Assembly (NCBI GenBank): GCA_038232935.1
Contig: JBBSMX010000108.1
Location: 1-14,301, forward strand
Length of the DNA stretch: 14,301 nt
Direction of reading: 5' to 3'
Source of the DNA: JBBSMX01 sp038232935
Lineage (GTDB): Bacteria; Bacteroidota; Rhodothermia; Rhodothermales; JANQRZ01
Below are positions 6,739 to 13,276 of this stretch, in pieces. Each line of letters begins with the position of its first letter. The stretch's first letter is position 1. A program made the translations under genes and the position numbers. The notes below the pieces were generated by a model. That model did no database searches, was not told where the DNA came from, and saw only the letters and a program-made list of their open reading frames with translations.

Positions 6739-6785
6739 GGTTTACCATTTCGAGAGGAAATCCGCAGGCTCCCGCGCTACGTTCC
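6739..6785 (+). promoter_or_regulatory. Promoter box copy 3 with -7 element, for the response regulator operon
   Basis: Plus strand GTTTA (6740-6744), CCATTT, CGAGAGGA (6751-6758), then TACGTTCC from 6778, again exactly 20 bases after the box. It lies back to back with copy 2, 53 bp apart, with the -7 elements pointing outwards. The box is part of a small inverted repeat, ATTTC-GAGAG-GAAAT, at 6747-6761. The predicted leader to the ATG at 6844 is about 55 nt. Confidence 0.65.
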
Positions 6786-6843
6786 CCCATTCCCCGCGGG
6801 CGCCGCTCCGCACACACGGTCTGAGGGAGGCCTACGAAATCTG

Positions 6844-7575
6844 ATGCCCGCACCCGCTCACATCCTATACGTCGAGGACGACCCCCGTATCGGGTCGCTG
6901 GTGGCAGAGCGCCTTCGCACGCTCGGCCACACCGTGGAGTGGGTGTACGACGGGGCCATCGGGCTCAATCAGTTCGCCGAGGCGCGGCGAGGGGGGACCC
7001 CGTTCTCCCTGGTCGTCCTCGACCTCACGCTCCCCACCCTCGACGGGCTCGACGTGTGCCGCCGCCTCCGCGCCTACGACGCGCTCACGCCCATCCTCGT
7101 CCTCAGCGGGCGGTCGGCAAAGCGCGACGTCGTCCGCGGGCTCGAACTCGGGGCCGACGACTACGTCACGAAGCCGTTCGACTCGGCGGAGCTGGTAGCG
7201 CGCGTGCAGGGGTTGCTCCGGCGTGTGGCCGCCCCCAACGGATCCTCGGTCGAGGACGGCGCGCTCCAACGCGGATCGATCGAGATCGACCCGCGGCGGT
7301 GGCGGGTGAGCCGGCGCGGGGAGGCCGTGGCGCTCACGCCGAAGGAGTTCGAGCTGCTGCTCCTGCTGGCGCGGCACCCCGGCCGTACCTTCTCCCGCGA
7401 CGAACTGCTGGAGACGCTGTGGGGGGCGGACTTCGACGGGTACGGCCACACGGTCAACACCCACATCAACCGGCTGCGTCGGAAGCTCGAGAGTGACCCG
7501 GCCCATCCGACCTGCATCGAGACAGTATGGGGGGTGGGGTACCGGTTCGCCGAAGCCGACGAGGCCTGCCCCTGA
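6844..7575 (+). CDS. OmpR/PhoB-type response regulator, 243 aa
   Basis: DNA-binding partner of the histidine kinase that follows. The receiver domain spans about 6-125: acidic pocket E11-D12-D13, phospho-acceptor D60 in LVVLDLTLP, S88 at the switch position (VLSGRS) and K110 in TKPF. The winged-helix effector domain spans about 145-237, with LTPKEFELLLLLARHPG, the recognition helix region GHTVNTHINRLRRKLE and the closing ETVWGVGYRF wing. All key residues are present and the length is normal. The ATG at 6844 is chosen because ILYVEDD follows within a few residues. The kinase begins 12 bp after its stop. Promoter box copy 3 lies upstream, so this protein is a candidate for binding that box and controlling itself; no experiment or binding consensus is available to me. 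Confidence 0.96.
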   Translation: MPAPAHILYVEDDPRIGSLVAERLRTLGHTVEWVYDGAIGLNQFAEARRGGTPFSLVVLDLTLPTLDGLDVCRRLRAYDALTPILVLSGRSAKRDVVRGLELGADDYVTKPFDSAELVARVQGLLRRVAAPNGSSVEDGALQRGSIEIDPRRWRVSRRGEAVALTPKEFELLLLLARHPGRTFSRDELLETLWGADFDGYGHTVNTHINRLRRKLESDPAHPTCIETVWGVGYRFAEADEACP

Positions 7576-7587
7576 TCCTGCCCGCCT

Positions 7588-9099
7588 ATGCACCGCTTCC
7601 TACGAAGTCTCCACGGCCGCCTCACCGCGCTGTACCTCGCCCTCCTCCTCGTCGCGGTGGGGACGTGCCTCGGCCTGGCGTCGTGGCAGGTGGGGCGGTA
7701 CGTCCGCGAGGTTGAGCAGCGGGTGAACCGGCCGGTCGCGCGGGCGCTCGCCCACGAGTTGGACGTGTCGCTCCGGCACGGCCTAGGCACCCCCGCCGCC
7801 CGCGAGGCGATCCGCCGTGTGCAGGCGCTCCACCCCGCCCTAGACATCTACCTCCTCGATGCCGAGGGCCGGATCGTCCGCGAGTTCGAGCAGCAGGGCC
7901 TCCCGGCGAGGGACCAGGTGGACGTCGGCCCCATCCGCGTGTTCCTCGCCGATAGCACGCGGCTCCCCCTCTTCGGCGACGACCCGGCCGAGCTTGGGGC
8001 GCGCGAGGTGTTCTCGGCCGCGACCGTCACGTACGAAGGGGGCCAGCGAGGTTACCTCTACGCCATCCTCCGCGGGATGCCGCACGCCTCGGCGGCGAAG
8101 CGGGTGGGGGAGTCCTACGTCCTGCGCATGCTGGCCGTGGCGAGCCTCATCGCCATCGTCCTGTCAGCGGTGGGAGGGACGGTCCTCTTCGGCGTGCTGA
8201 CTCGGCGGTTCCGTACCCTCATGGGCGCCGTCGAGCGGTTCCGCACGGGCGACTTCGCCGCGCGGGCACCGGAGGGCCACGACGACGAGATCGGGAGGCT
8301 CGGGCGGGCGTTCAACGAGATGGCCGAGCGCACGCGTGCCCACCTCGACGCGCTCCACGAGGCCGACGACGCGCGGCGAGCCCTCGCTGAGAACGTGGCC
8401 CACGATTTCCGAGGGGCCCTCGCCTCCACACGTGACGCTGCCGAGCTGCTCCTGGCCGACGACGGCTCGCTCTCCCCCAGCACGCAGAGGGAGGCGGCCC
8501 GCTCCATCCTCGGCGATGTCGGTCGGCTGACGGCCCTTACCGACCAGCTCGTCCTCCTCTCCGACCTCGACGCGCGGCGTCTCACCCCGTCCGCCGAACC
8601 GTTCTCCGCTGCCGAGCTAGCGCAGGACGTGGCCCTCCGGTTCCGGGGCGAAGCAGACCGCCTCGGCGTCGCGCTCAAGCCCATGTTCGACCGGCCGCTC
8701 CCGCCGGTCCACGCCGATATCGCCCTCGTCGAGCGGGTGCTCGCCAACCTCATCGAGAACGCGCTCAAGCACACGCCCCCCGGCGGCATCGTCCGTGTGG
8801 CGGGGCAGGCCGAAGGCGACCGGGTGCGGCTGTCCATTTCGGATACAGGCCACGGCATCGCCCCCGACGACCTCCCGCTCGTAACGCGGCGGTTCTACCG
8901 CACGGTGCAGAGTCGGTCGCGTGGGGCGAGCGGGTCCGGGCTCGGCCTCGCCATCGCCCGCGAGCTCGTAGAGTTGCACGGCGGTGCGCTCGAGATCTCG
9001 AGCGCACTCGGGGCCGGTACCACGGTCGCCTTCACCCTGCCAACACGGGCACCCGCACCGAGTATCGCTGGCGGCCCGGCTAGACCCATCGCATCCTGA
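7588..9099 (+). CDS. Membrane sensor histidine kinase, 503 aa
   Basis: Inner-membrane kinase paired with the preceding regulator. The first transmembrane helix is at about 12-34 (LTALYLALLLVAVGTCLGLA), then an extracytoplasmic sensor of roughly 140 residues without a recognised fold. The second helix is at about 180-204, followed by HAMP at 205-257. The dimerisation/phospho-acceptor helix has H272 in VAHDFRGALAS; the proline usual after the H-box (HELRTPL type) is Ala here. The ATPase domain is complete: N-box NLIENALKH (N391), G1 DTGHGIAPDD (419-428), F-box RRFYR, and G2 GSGLGLAIARE (449-459). The C-terminal tail after about 487 is Pro/Ala-rich. It follows the regulator by 12 bp and the DUF417 gene follows it by 44 bp, so one transcript is likely. 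The signal sensed cannot be told from sequence. Confidence 0.95.
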   Translation: MHRFLRSLHGRLTALYLALLLVAVGTCLGLASWQVGRYVREVEQRVNRPVARALAHELDVSLRHGLGTPAAREAIRRVQALHPALDIYLLDAEGRIVREFEQQGLPARDQVDVGPIRVFLADSTRLPLFGDDPAELGAREVFSAATVTYEGGQRGYLYAILRGMPHASAAKRVGESYVLRMLAVASLIAIVLSAVGGTVLFGVLTRRFRTLMGAVERFRTGDFAARAPEGHDDEIGRLGRAFNEMAERTRAHLDALHEADDARRALAENVAHDFRGALASTRDAAELLLADDGSLSPSTQREAARSILGDVGRLTALTDQLVLLSDLDARRLTPSAEPFSAAELAQDVALRFRGEADRLGVALKPMFDRPLPPVHADIALVERVLANLIENALKHTPPGGIVRVAGQAEGDRVRLSISDTGHGIAPDDLPLVTRRFYRTVQSRSRGASGSGLGLAIARELVELHGGALEISSALGAGTTVAFTLPTRAPAPSIAGGPARPIAS

Positions 9100-9143
9100 T
9101 CATCGACCCCCACTCATCTCCCTCCTCACTAACTGGAATCGCC

Positions 9144-9641
9144 ATGAACACCAACCCCACAGAATCGAGCCTCGAACGGATCGGCCATTTGGTCCTCCGC
9201 TATGGACTCGCCGTGATCCTCTTGTCGGTCGGTGCGCTGAAGTTCACCGCCTACGAGGTCGAAGGCATTCAGCCGCTCGTCACGCACAGCCCGCTGCTAT
9301 CCTGGGGCAACGCCCTCTTCGGCGCGGCGGGGTTCGCCCACACGCTCGGCTTCATCGAGATCGTGCTGGCTCTGATGATCGCGAGCCGAGCGTTCTCGCC
9401 GAAGCTGTCTGCCCTCGGCAGCATGGGGGCGATGGGGATGTTCCTGATCACGCTGACCCTGCTACTCTCCACGCCCGGCGTGTGGCAGCCGGGTTACGGA
9501 TTCCCCTTCCCGTCGCCAATGCCGGGGCAGTTTTTGGTGAAGGATCTCGTGCTGCTGGGGGCCGCGGTTTGGTCGGCGGGTGAGGCTTGGCGAGCGGCGT
9601 CACTCTCGCCAACCGCCCGGCCAGCCAGTGCGCGGGTCTGA
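9144..9641 (+). CDS. DUF417 / YkgB (RclC-like) inner-membrane protein, 165 aa
   Basis: A four-helix membrane protein of the DUF417 family. E. coli YkgB (RclC), part of the reactive-chlorine resistance locus, is the best-known member. The diagnostic block LKFTAYEVEGIQPLVTHSPLLSW (32-54) corresponds to the LKFVPYEADSITPFVANSPLMSF region of YkgB. Transmembrane segments are at about 16-32, 62-80, 92-110 and 132-147. The pre-helix-4 segment PGVWQPGYGFPFPSPMPGQFLVKDLVLL also matches the family order. At 165 residues it is shorter than YkgB (about 197), mainly because the loop after HSPLLSW is reduced. The biochemical role of the family is not established. It lies 44 bp downstream of the kinase, suggesting that oxidant stress could be one output of the two-component system. 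MsrA and the ferritin-like proteins nearby fit the same idea. Confidence 0.9.
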   Translation: MNTNPTESSLERIGHLVLRYGLAVILLSVGALKFTAYEVEGIQPLVTHSPLLSWGNALFGAAGFAHTLGFIEIVLALMIASRAFSPKLSALGSMGAMGMFLITLTLLLSTPGVWQPGYGFPFPSPMPGQFLVKDLVLLGAAVWSAGEAWRAASLSPTARPASARV

Positions 9642-9835
9642 CACGAGCCTTCTCGGCATCCCGCTCCCGGCCGTGCCCATGAGGGGGTCTGCAGCGGCGT
9701 GGTTTATCGGGCCAGCCGCGCGTCCCACCGGTGCGCCGCCACGGAGGGCTCTCCCCGTTCCGGGCTACCAACGGAGACGCGGGCACCGGCTCGACCGCCT
9801 CCGCCTCGTGCACGACTGTGCCTGCTAAGTCGCCA
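9642..9835. other. 194-bp convergent intergenic region
   Basis: Lies between the 3' ends of the DUF417 gene (+) and the META-domain gene (-). Open frames here are Pro/Arg-rich extensions of shadow frames. I see no strong hairpin with a T tract, so any terminator is not evident. Confidence 0.5.
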
Positions 9836-10261
9836 TCACGGCGGCGAGCGGCGGGCGTAGATCAGCACGGTCCCGGCGGCCGTGAGTCGCAATTCGTCCC
9901 CCATCACCTCCGTAGCGACGGTGTGGCCGTTGAGCACGCCGAGCACGGCGTCGCTGAGTTCGTTAAACGGTGGCGGGCACGCCCGCTTCGTCGAGGCGAG
10001 CTGCGAAACCGTGAGTGAGCCGTCTTCGGCCTTCTGAACCGAGCCGCTGAACTGGTTGCATCCGTCGGAGCCGGCGATGCGGCCGTCCTCGAACTGGAGT
10101 GTCGGTGGCTCGGCCTCCGGCGTGATGGGACCTTTGGGCGTCTCGATGCGCTGGAGGGTCCATTCGGTACCGTCGAGCGAGGCAGTGGAGGAGGAGCGGA
10201 CGCAGCCGTTCCACGCGAGCAGAAGCGTCAAGAGGAGCGGAGCGAGGGGTACGCGAAGCAT
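9836..10261 (-). CDS. META/HslJ-like lipoprotein, 141 aa
   Basis: A small envelope lipoprotein with a single META domain, the fold of E. coli HslJ, a protein linked to heat shock and novobiocin resistance. The signal peptide MLRVPLAPLLLTLLLAW ends in a lipobox-like NGC with Cys20. Family landmarks are LDGTEWTLQRI (29-39), LQFEDGRIAGSDGCNQFSG (55-73, the META core with its conserved Gly-Cys-Asn) and LASTKRACPPPFNEL (88-102); the second Cys (95) is also typical. The frame continues 109 codons upstream, but the ATG at 10259-10261 gives the signal peptide and the rest overlaps the divergent gene. It is divergent from the gluconolactonase-like gene across 97 bp. There is no copy of the shared promoter box, so nothing links it to the two-component module. 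Confidence 0.9.
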   Translation of the reverse strand: MLRVPLAPLLLTLLLAWNGCVRSSSTASLDGTEWTLQRIETPKGPITPEAEPPTLQFEDGRIAGSDGCNQFSGSVQKAEDGSLTVSQLASTKRACPPPFNELSDAVLGVLNGHTVATEVMGDELRLTAAGTVLIYARRSPP

Positions 10262-10358
10262 GGGAGGGGGATCGGAGGGGTTGGAAAGATATGGAGGTAA
10301 GGGCTGCGCGTCTATCTTACGATGGCGCTCAGCCTTTCGCCCCTTCTGCGCTGTAACC

Positions 10359-11366
10359 ATGCGGCTCCGTCTCCTGTTCGTCCTCGCCCCGGCGCTGTTG
10401 CTGACAGCCTGCCGTACGAGCGCCCCGATGCACACCGTCGGAGCCGTCCGTGCGGAGGATCCCGCCTTCGGTGCCCTCATTCTGGCGGGCACGCCCATCG
10501 AGCTCCTCGCCGGAGGGCTCGACTGGGCCGAGGGGCCGGCGTGGCACCCCGGCGGCTTCCTCGTTTTCAGCGACGTGCCGCAGAACACGATCTATCGCTG
10601 GGACGAGGCGGGGGGGCTTGCCGTCTACCTCCGCCCCTCCGGGTACACCGGATCAAACCCGCCGGGCCGCGAGATGGGCAGCAACGGACTCACCTTCGAC
10701 GCTCAAGGTCGCCTCGTCATGGCCGACCACGGCAACCGTCAGATCGCCCGCCTCGCTGAGGCCGGGTGGGCCAAGACCCCGCTCGCTACGCACTACGACG
10801 GCCATCGCTTCAACAGCCCCAACGACCTCGTCTTCCACTCCAACGGCGCGCTTTTCTTCACGGACCCGCCGTACGGGCTTGATAGCTTAGATGCGGACTC
10901 TTCCAAAGAGACACCCTTCAACGGCGTCTACCGACTCGACCCGGACGGCACCGTGACGCTCTTGGTGGACAGCCTCTCGTTCCCCAACGGCGTCGCCCTC
11001 TCGCCCGACGAACGGACGCTCTACGTCGCCGTCTCGGACCCGGAGCACGCCGTCTGGATGGCCTATGCCCTCGGCGGCGACGGCACACTTGGCGCAGGCC
11101 GCGTGCTCTTCGACGCGACGCCGATGGTCGGCCCGGACCGCCCCGGCCTTCCCGATGGGCTCGCCGTAGACCGCCAGGGGCACCTGTTCGCAACCGGCCC
11201 CGGCGGTGTGCTGGTGCTGACGCCGGACGGCCGCCACCTCGGCACGATCGAGACCGGGCGGCCGACGGCCAACTGCGCCTTCGGCGATGACGGCTCGACG
11301 CTGTACCTCACGGCGGACGGTGATCTGCTGCGGGTGCGCACGCGGACCGTCGGGCTCGGCTTCTGA
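10359..11366 (+). CDS. SMP-30/gluconolactonase-family lipoprotein, 335 aa
   Basis: A six-bladed beta-propeller lactonase that would hydrolyse sugar lactones such as glucono-1,5-lactone to the acid, using one divalent metal ion. The start at ATG 10359 yields the signal MRLRLLFVLAPALLL with lipobox LTAC (Cys18), so it acts in the periplasm or at the outer membrane. The frame is open further upstream, but that part overlaps the divergent gene. Probable metal ligands are E58 (AEGPAW), N155 (NSPND) and D266 (LPDGLA), with N210 (FPNGVALSPD) also conserved. Propeller repeats such as SNGLTFDAQGRLVMADHG and SNGALFFTDPPYGL are clear. It is followed after 10 bp by a gluconate permease gene, which supports gluconate or a related aldonate as product. 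The exact substrate is unproven because the family also includes other lactonases. Confidence 0.92.
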   Translation: MRLRLLFVLAPALLLTACRTSAPMHTVGAVRAEDPAFGALILAGTPIELLAGGLDWAEGPAWHPGGFLVFSDVPQNTIYRWDEAGGLAVYLRPSGYTGSNPPGREMGSNGLTFDAQGRLVMADHGNRQIARLAEAGWAKTPLATHYDGHRFNSPNDLVFHSNGALFFTDPPYGLDSLDADSSKETPFNGVYRLDPDGTVTLLVDSLSFPNGVALSPDERTLYVAVSDPEHAVWMAYALGGDGTLGAGRVLFDATPMVGPDRPGLPDGLAVDRQGHLFATGPGGVLVLTPDGRHLGTIETGRPTANCAFGDDGSTLYLTADGDLLRVRTRTVGLGF

Positions 11367-11376
11367 CCCCGACGCC

Positions 11377-12747
11377 GTGCTCACGCTTTCACCGCTCCTG
11401 ATTCTGCTCCTGGGGATGGGCACCGTCATCGGGCTCATCGTCGGGCTGCGGCTCAACGCATTTCTGGCGCTGCTGGCCGCGGCCCTCCTGGTGAGCCTGC
11501 TCGCGCCGGGCGAGGCGGCGGAGCGCGTCGCGCGCGTGGCTGAGGCGTTCGGGAGCACAGCCGGGAATATCGGCATCGTGATTGCCCTCGCGGCCGTCCT
11601 CGGGAAGGCGATGCTGGACAGCGGCGCGGCGGACCGTGTGGTGCGCGCGTTCTTCGAGGCGCTCGGCGAGCGGCGCGCGCCCGAGGCGCTGATGGGGAGC
11701 GGGTTCGTGCTCGCCGTGCCGGTCTTCTTCGACACCGTGTTCTTCCTGCTCGTGCCGCTGGCGCAGTCGGCATACCGCCGGACGGGCACGCACTACCTCC
11801 GCTACCTCATGGCCGTGGCGGGCGGGGCCGCCATCACGCATACCCTCGTTCCTCCAACCCCCGGCCCCCTCATCGTGGCCGACGCGCTGGGCGTGGACCT
11901 CGGGACGATGATGCTGGTCGGGCTCGCCGTGGCCGTACCGTCGTCGGTCGTTGGGCTGGCCTTCGCGGCGTGGCGTGACCGCCGAGCGCCCGTCGTGCCC
12001 GAGGCAGGCGGGGGCGTAGACGCGGCTCCGCCGCCTGCCCAACCTCCCAGCCTCCTCGCCTCCCTCGCGCCGATCCTCCTCCCCATCGCGCTCATCGCGG
12101 CCCACACCGTCGTCACCGCGCTCGCTCATGCCGACGACGCCTCAGCCATCTGGGAGCGCGTGAGCACCGTGACGGCCATCGTCGGCAACCCCAACCTCGC
12201 GCTCCTCGTGGCGGCGGCCGTCGCGCTCGGCGTGTTCGTCCGGCAGCGGCGCCCATCGCGCGAGGCCTTCGGGCAGGCGGTGGAGGAGGCGCTCCTGAGT
12301 GCGGGCGTCATCATCCTCATCACGGCGGCCGGCGGCGCCTTCGGGGCGATGCTGCGGGCGGCGCAGATCGGGCCGGCCCTCGTCGGGCTCTTCGGGGACG
12401 GCGCGGGCGGGTTCGCCCTCCTCGGGCTGGCCTTCGGCGTAGCGGCCCTGCTCAAGACGGCGCAGGGGTCGTCGACGGTCGCGATGATCACGGCCGGCGG
12501 GATCGTGGCCGGACTGCTCCCGGCGGCGGAGGCCCTCGCCTTCCACCCCGTCTACCTCGCCACGGCGATCGCCAGCGGTTCGCTCGTGGGCTCGTGGATG
12601 AACGACAGCGGGTTCTGGCTCTATGCTCGGATGGGCGGGCTGACCGAGGTCGAGGCGCTGACGACGTGGACGCCGCTGCTGGCCCTGCTCGGCCTCACCG
12701 GCTTCGCGACGACGCTGCTGCTGGCGGTGCTGATCCCATCGTTCTAG
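11377..12747 (+). CDS. GntP-family gluconate:H+ symporter, 456 aa
   Basis: Polytopic inner-membrane permease for gluconate or a similar sugar acid. The GTG at 11377-11379 is preferred because it lies 10 bp after the lactonase stop and puts the first helix (SPLLILLLGMGTVIGLIVGL) at the N-terminus; the ATG at 11287 would overlap the lactonase by 80 bp. The 456-residue length is normal for the family. Signatures include SGFVLAVPVFFDTVFFLLVPLA, ITHTLVPPTPGPLIVADALGVD, LKTAQGSSTVAMITAGGI and SLVGSWMNDSGFWLY. About a dozen hydrophobic segments are visible, with a hydrophilic Pro/Ala-rich loop near 200-222. It forms a two-gene cassette with the lactonase: lactone opening outside, acid uptake inside. 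No gluconate kinase or regulator is in the window. Confidence 0.94.
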   Translation: MLTLSPLLILLLGMGTVIGLIVGLRLNAFLALLAAALLVSLLAPGEAAERVARVAEAFGSTAGNIGIVIALAAVLGKAMLDSGAADRVVRAFFEALGERRAPEALMGSGFVLAVPVFFDTVFFLLVPLAQSAYRRTGTHYLRYLMAVAGGAAITHTLVPPTPGPLIVADALGVDLGTMMLVGLAVAVPSSVVGLAFAAWRDRRAPVVPEAGGGVDAAPPPAQPPSLLASLAPILLPIALIAAHTVVTALAHADDASAIWERVSTVTAIVGNPNLALLVAAAVALGVFVRQRRPSREAFGQAVEEALLSAGVIILITAAGGAFGAMLRAAQIGPALVGLFGDGAGGFALLGLAFGVAALLKTAQGSSTVAMITAGGIVAGLLPAAEALAFHPVYLATAIASGSLVGSWMNDSGFWLYARMGGLTEVEALTTWTPLLALLGLTGFATTLLLAVLIPSF

Positions 12748-12840
12748 GCGAACACTGGAGGTGGGCAGTGCCTAGGTGGAGCGGCTGCGGAGGCCTGAAA
12801 TGACGGAGCACCTCTTTGAGCGGTCTTCGTCGAGGAGGCG

Positions 12841-12871
12841 TTGCGCGGCCTCGGATGGTTCCTTACTTTAG
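12841..12871 (+). promoter_or_regulatory. Promoter of the tRNA-Ser gene (Bacteroidota -33/-7 type)
   Basis: TTG at 12841-12843 and TACTTTAG at 12864-12871 with a 20-bp spacer fit the phylum's -33 TTG / -7 TAnnTTTG pattern. This leaves about 25-30 nt before the mature tRNA. It serves as an internal reference for the three unusual promoters at 4461, 6640 and 6739. Confidence 0.55.
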
Positions 12872-12901
12872 CGGCCCTTCACGAACACCACTAATGACTC
12901 C

Positions 12902-12991
12902 GGAGAGGTGGGTGAGTGGCTGAAACCACCGGTTTGCTAAACCGGCGTACGCTTTCAGGGTGTACCGAGGGTTCGAATCCCTCCCTCTCCG
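12902..12991 (+). tRNA. tRNA-Ser (anticodon GCU)
   Basis: Complete class II tRNA. The acceptor arms GGAGAGG (12902-12908) and CCTCTCC (12984-12990) pair, with discriminator G12991. The anticodon stem CCGGT/ACCGG closes the loop TTGCTAA with anticodon GCT, which reads AGC/AGU serine codons. The T arm GAGGG-TTCGAAT-CCCTC is perfect, and the long variable arm is that of a serine tRNA. The 3' CCA is not encoded. Confidence 0.97.
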
Positions 12992-13014
12992 CCGCGAATG
13001 CTCCGTTCGCATCG

Positions 13015-13047
13015 CCCGGTGCCGACCCGCTCGGTACCGGGTTTTTT
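13015..13047 (+). terminator. Rho-independent terminator after tRNA-Ser
   Basis: CCCGGTGCCGA (13015-13025) pairs with TCGGTACCGGG (13031-13041) with one G-T pair and a CCCGC loop, followed by TTTTTT at 13042-13047. It lies 24 bp after the tRNA. Confidence 0.9.
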
Positions 13048-13205
13048 GGTGGGCTAACCCCTTCCAGTATTCGTCAGTAGGACGGTCCACTTCTCGGGCT
13101 GGCAAACCATAACAGATAACGAGAACGCGGGTGAGGAAAGAGAAGGAATAGCGAAGACTGAAAAAATATGCACTAGAATGGCGTGAGGTGGAAACGGATA
13201 AGGGA

Positions 13206-13244
13206 TTCCTCCATAGGAAAGGGGGGCTGTGCCCCAGACTTCCT
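13206..13244 (+). promoter_or_regulatory. Possible switch-like leader structure upstream of the sigma-factor gene
   Basis: AGGAA (13215-13219) can pair with TTCCT just upstream (13206-13210, 4-nt loop). It can instead pair with TTCCT downstream (13240-13244), enclosing a GGGGC-TGT-GCCCC hairpin (13223-13235). The two pairings exclude each other. It ends 32 nt before the sigma-factor ATG, in a stretch that is more AT-rich than the rest of the window. Function is unproven. Confidence 0.3.
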
Positions 13245-13276
13245 CCTTCCAAACTTCAATAATCAACGTAACGAGT

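Noticed and set aside
9699..9718. GGTTTATCGG as a further copy of the promoter box
   Set aside because: Only GTTTA matches; the CGAGAGGA half and the TA element at the right distance are absent.
9580..9828. 82-codon plus-strand ORF and the overlapping minus-strand ORF after the DUF417 gene
   Set aside because: Both start inside the DUF417 gene in another frame, are Pro/Arg-rich and show no domain or start signal.
10281..10320. TTGG and TATCTTAC as a promoter for the lactonase-permease cassette
   Set aside because: The spacing is about 29 bp, well outside the 19-21 bp expected.
12863..13252. 129-codon minus-strand ORF containing GRDSNPRYTLKAYAGLANRWFQPLTHLS
   Set aside because: It is the antisense of the tRNA-Ser gene, a well-known source of false protein predictions, and it also runs across the terminator.
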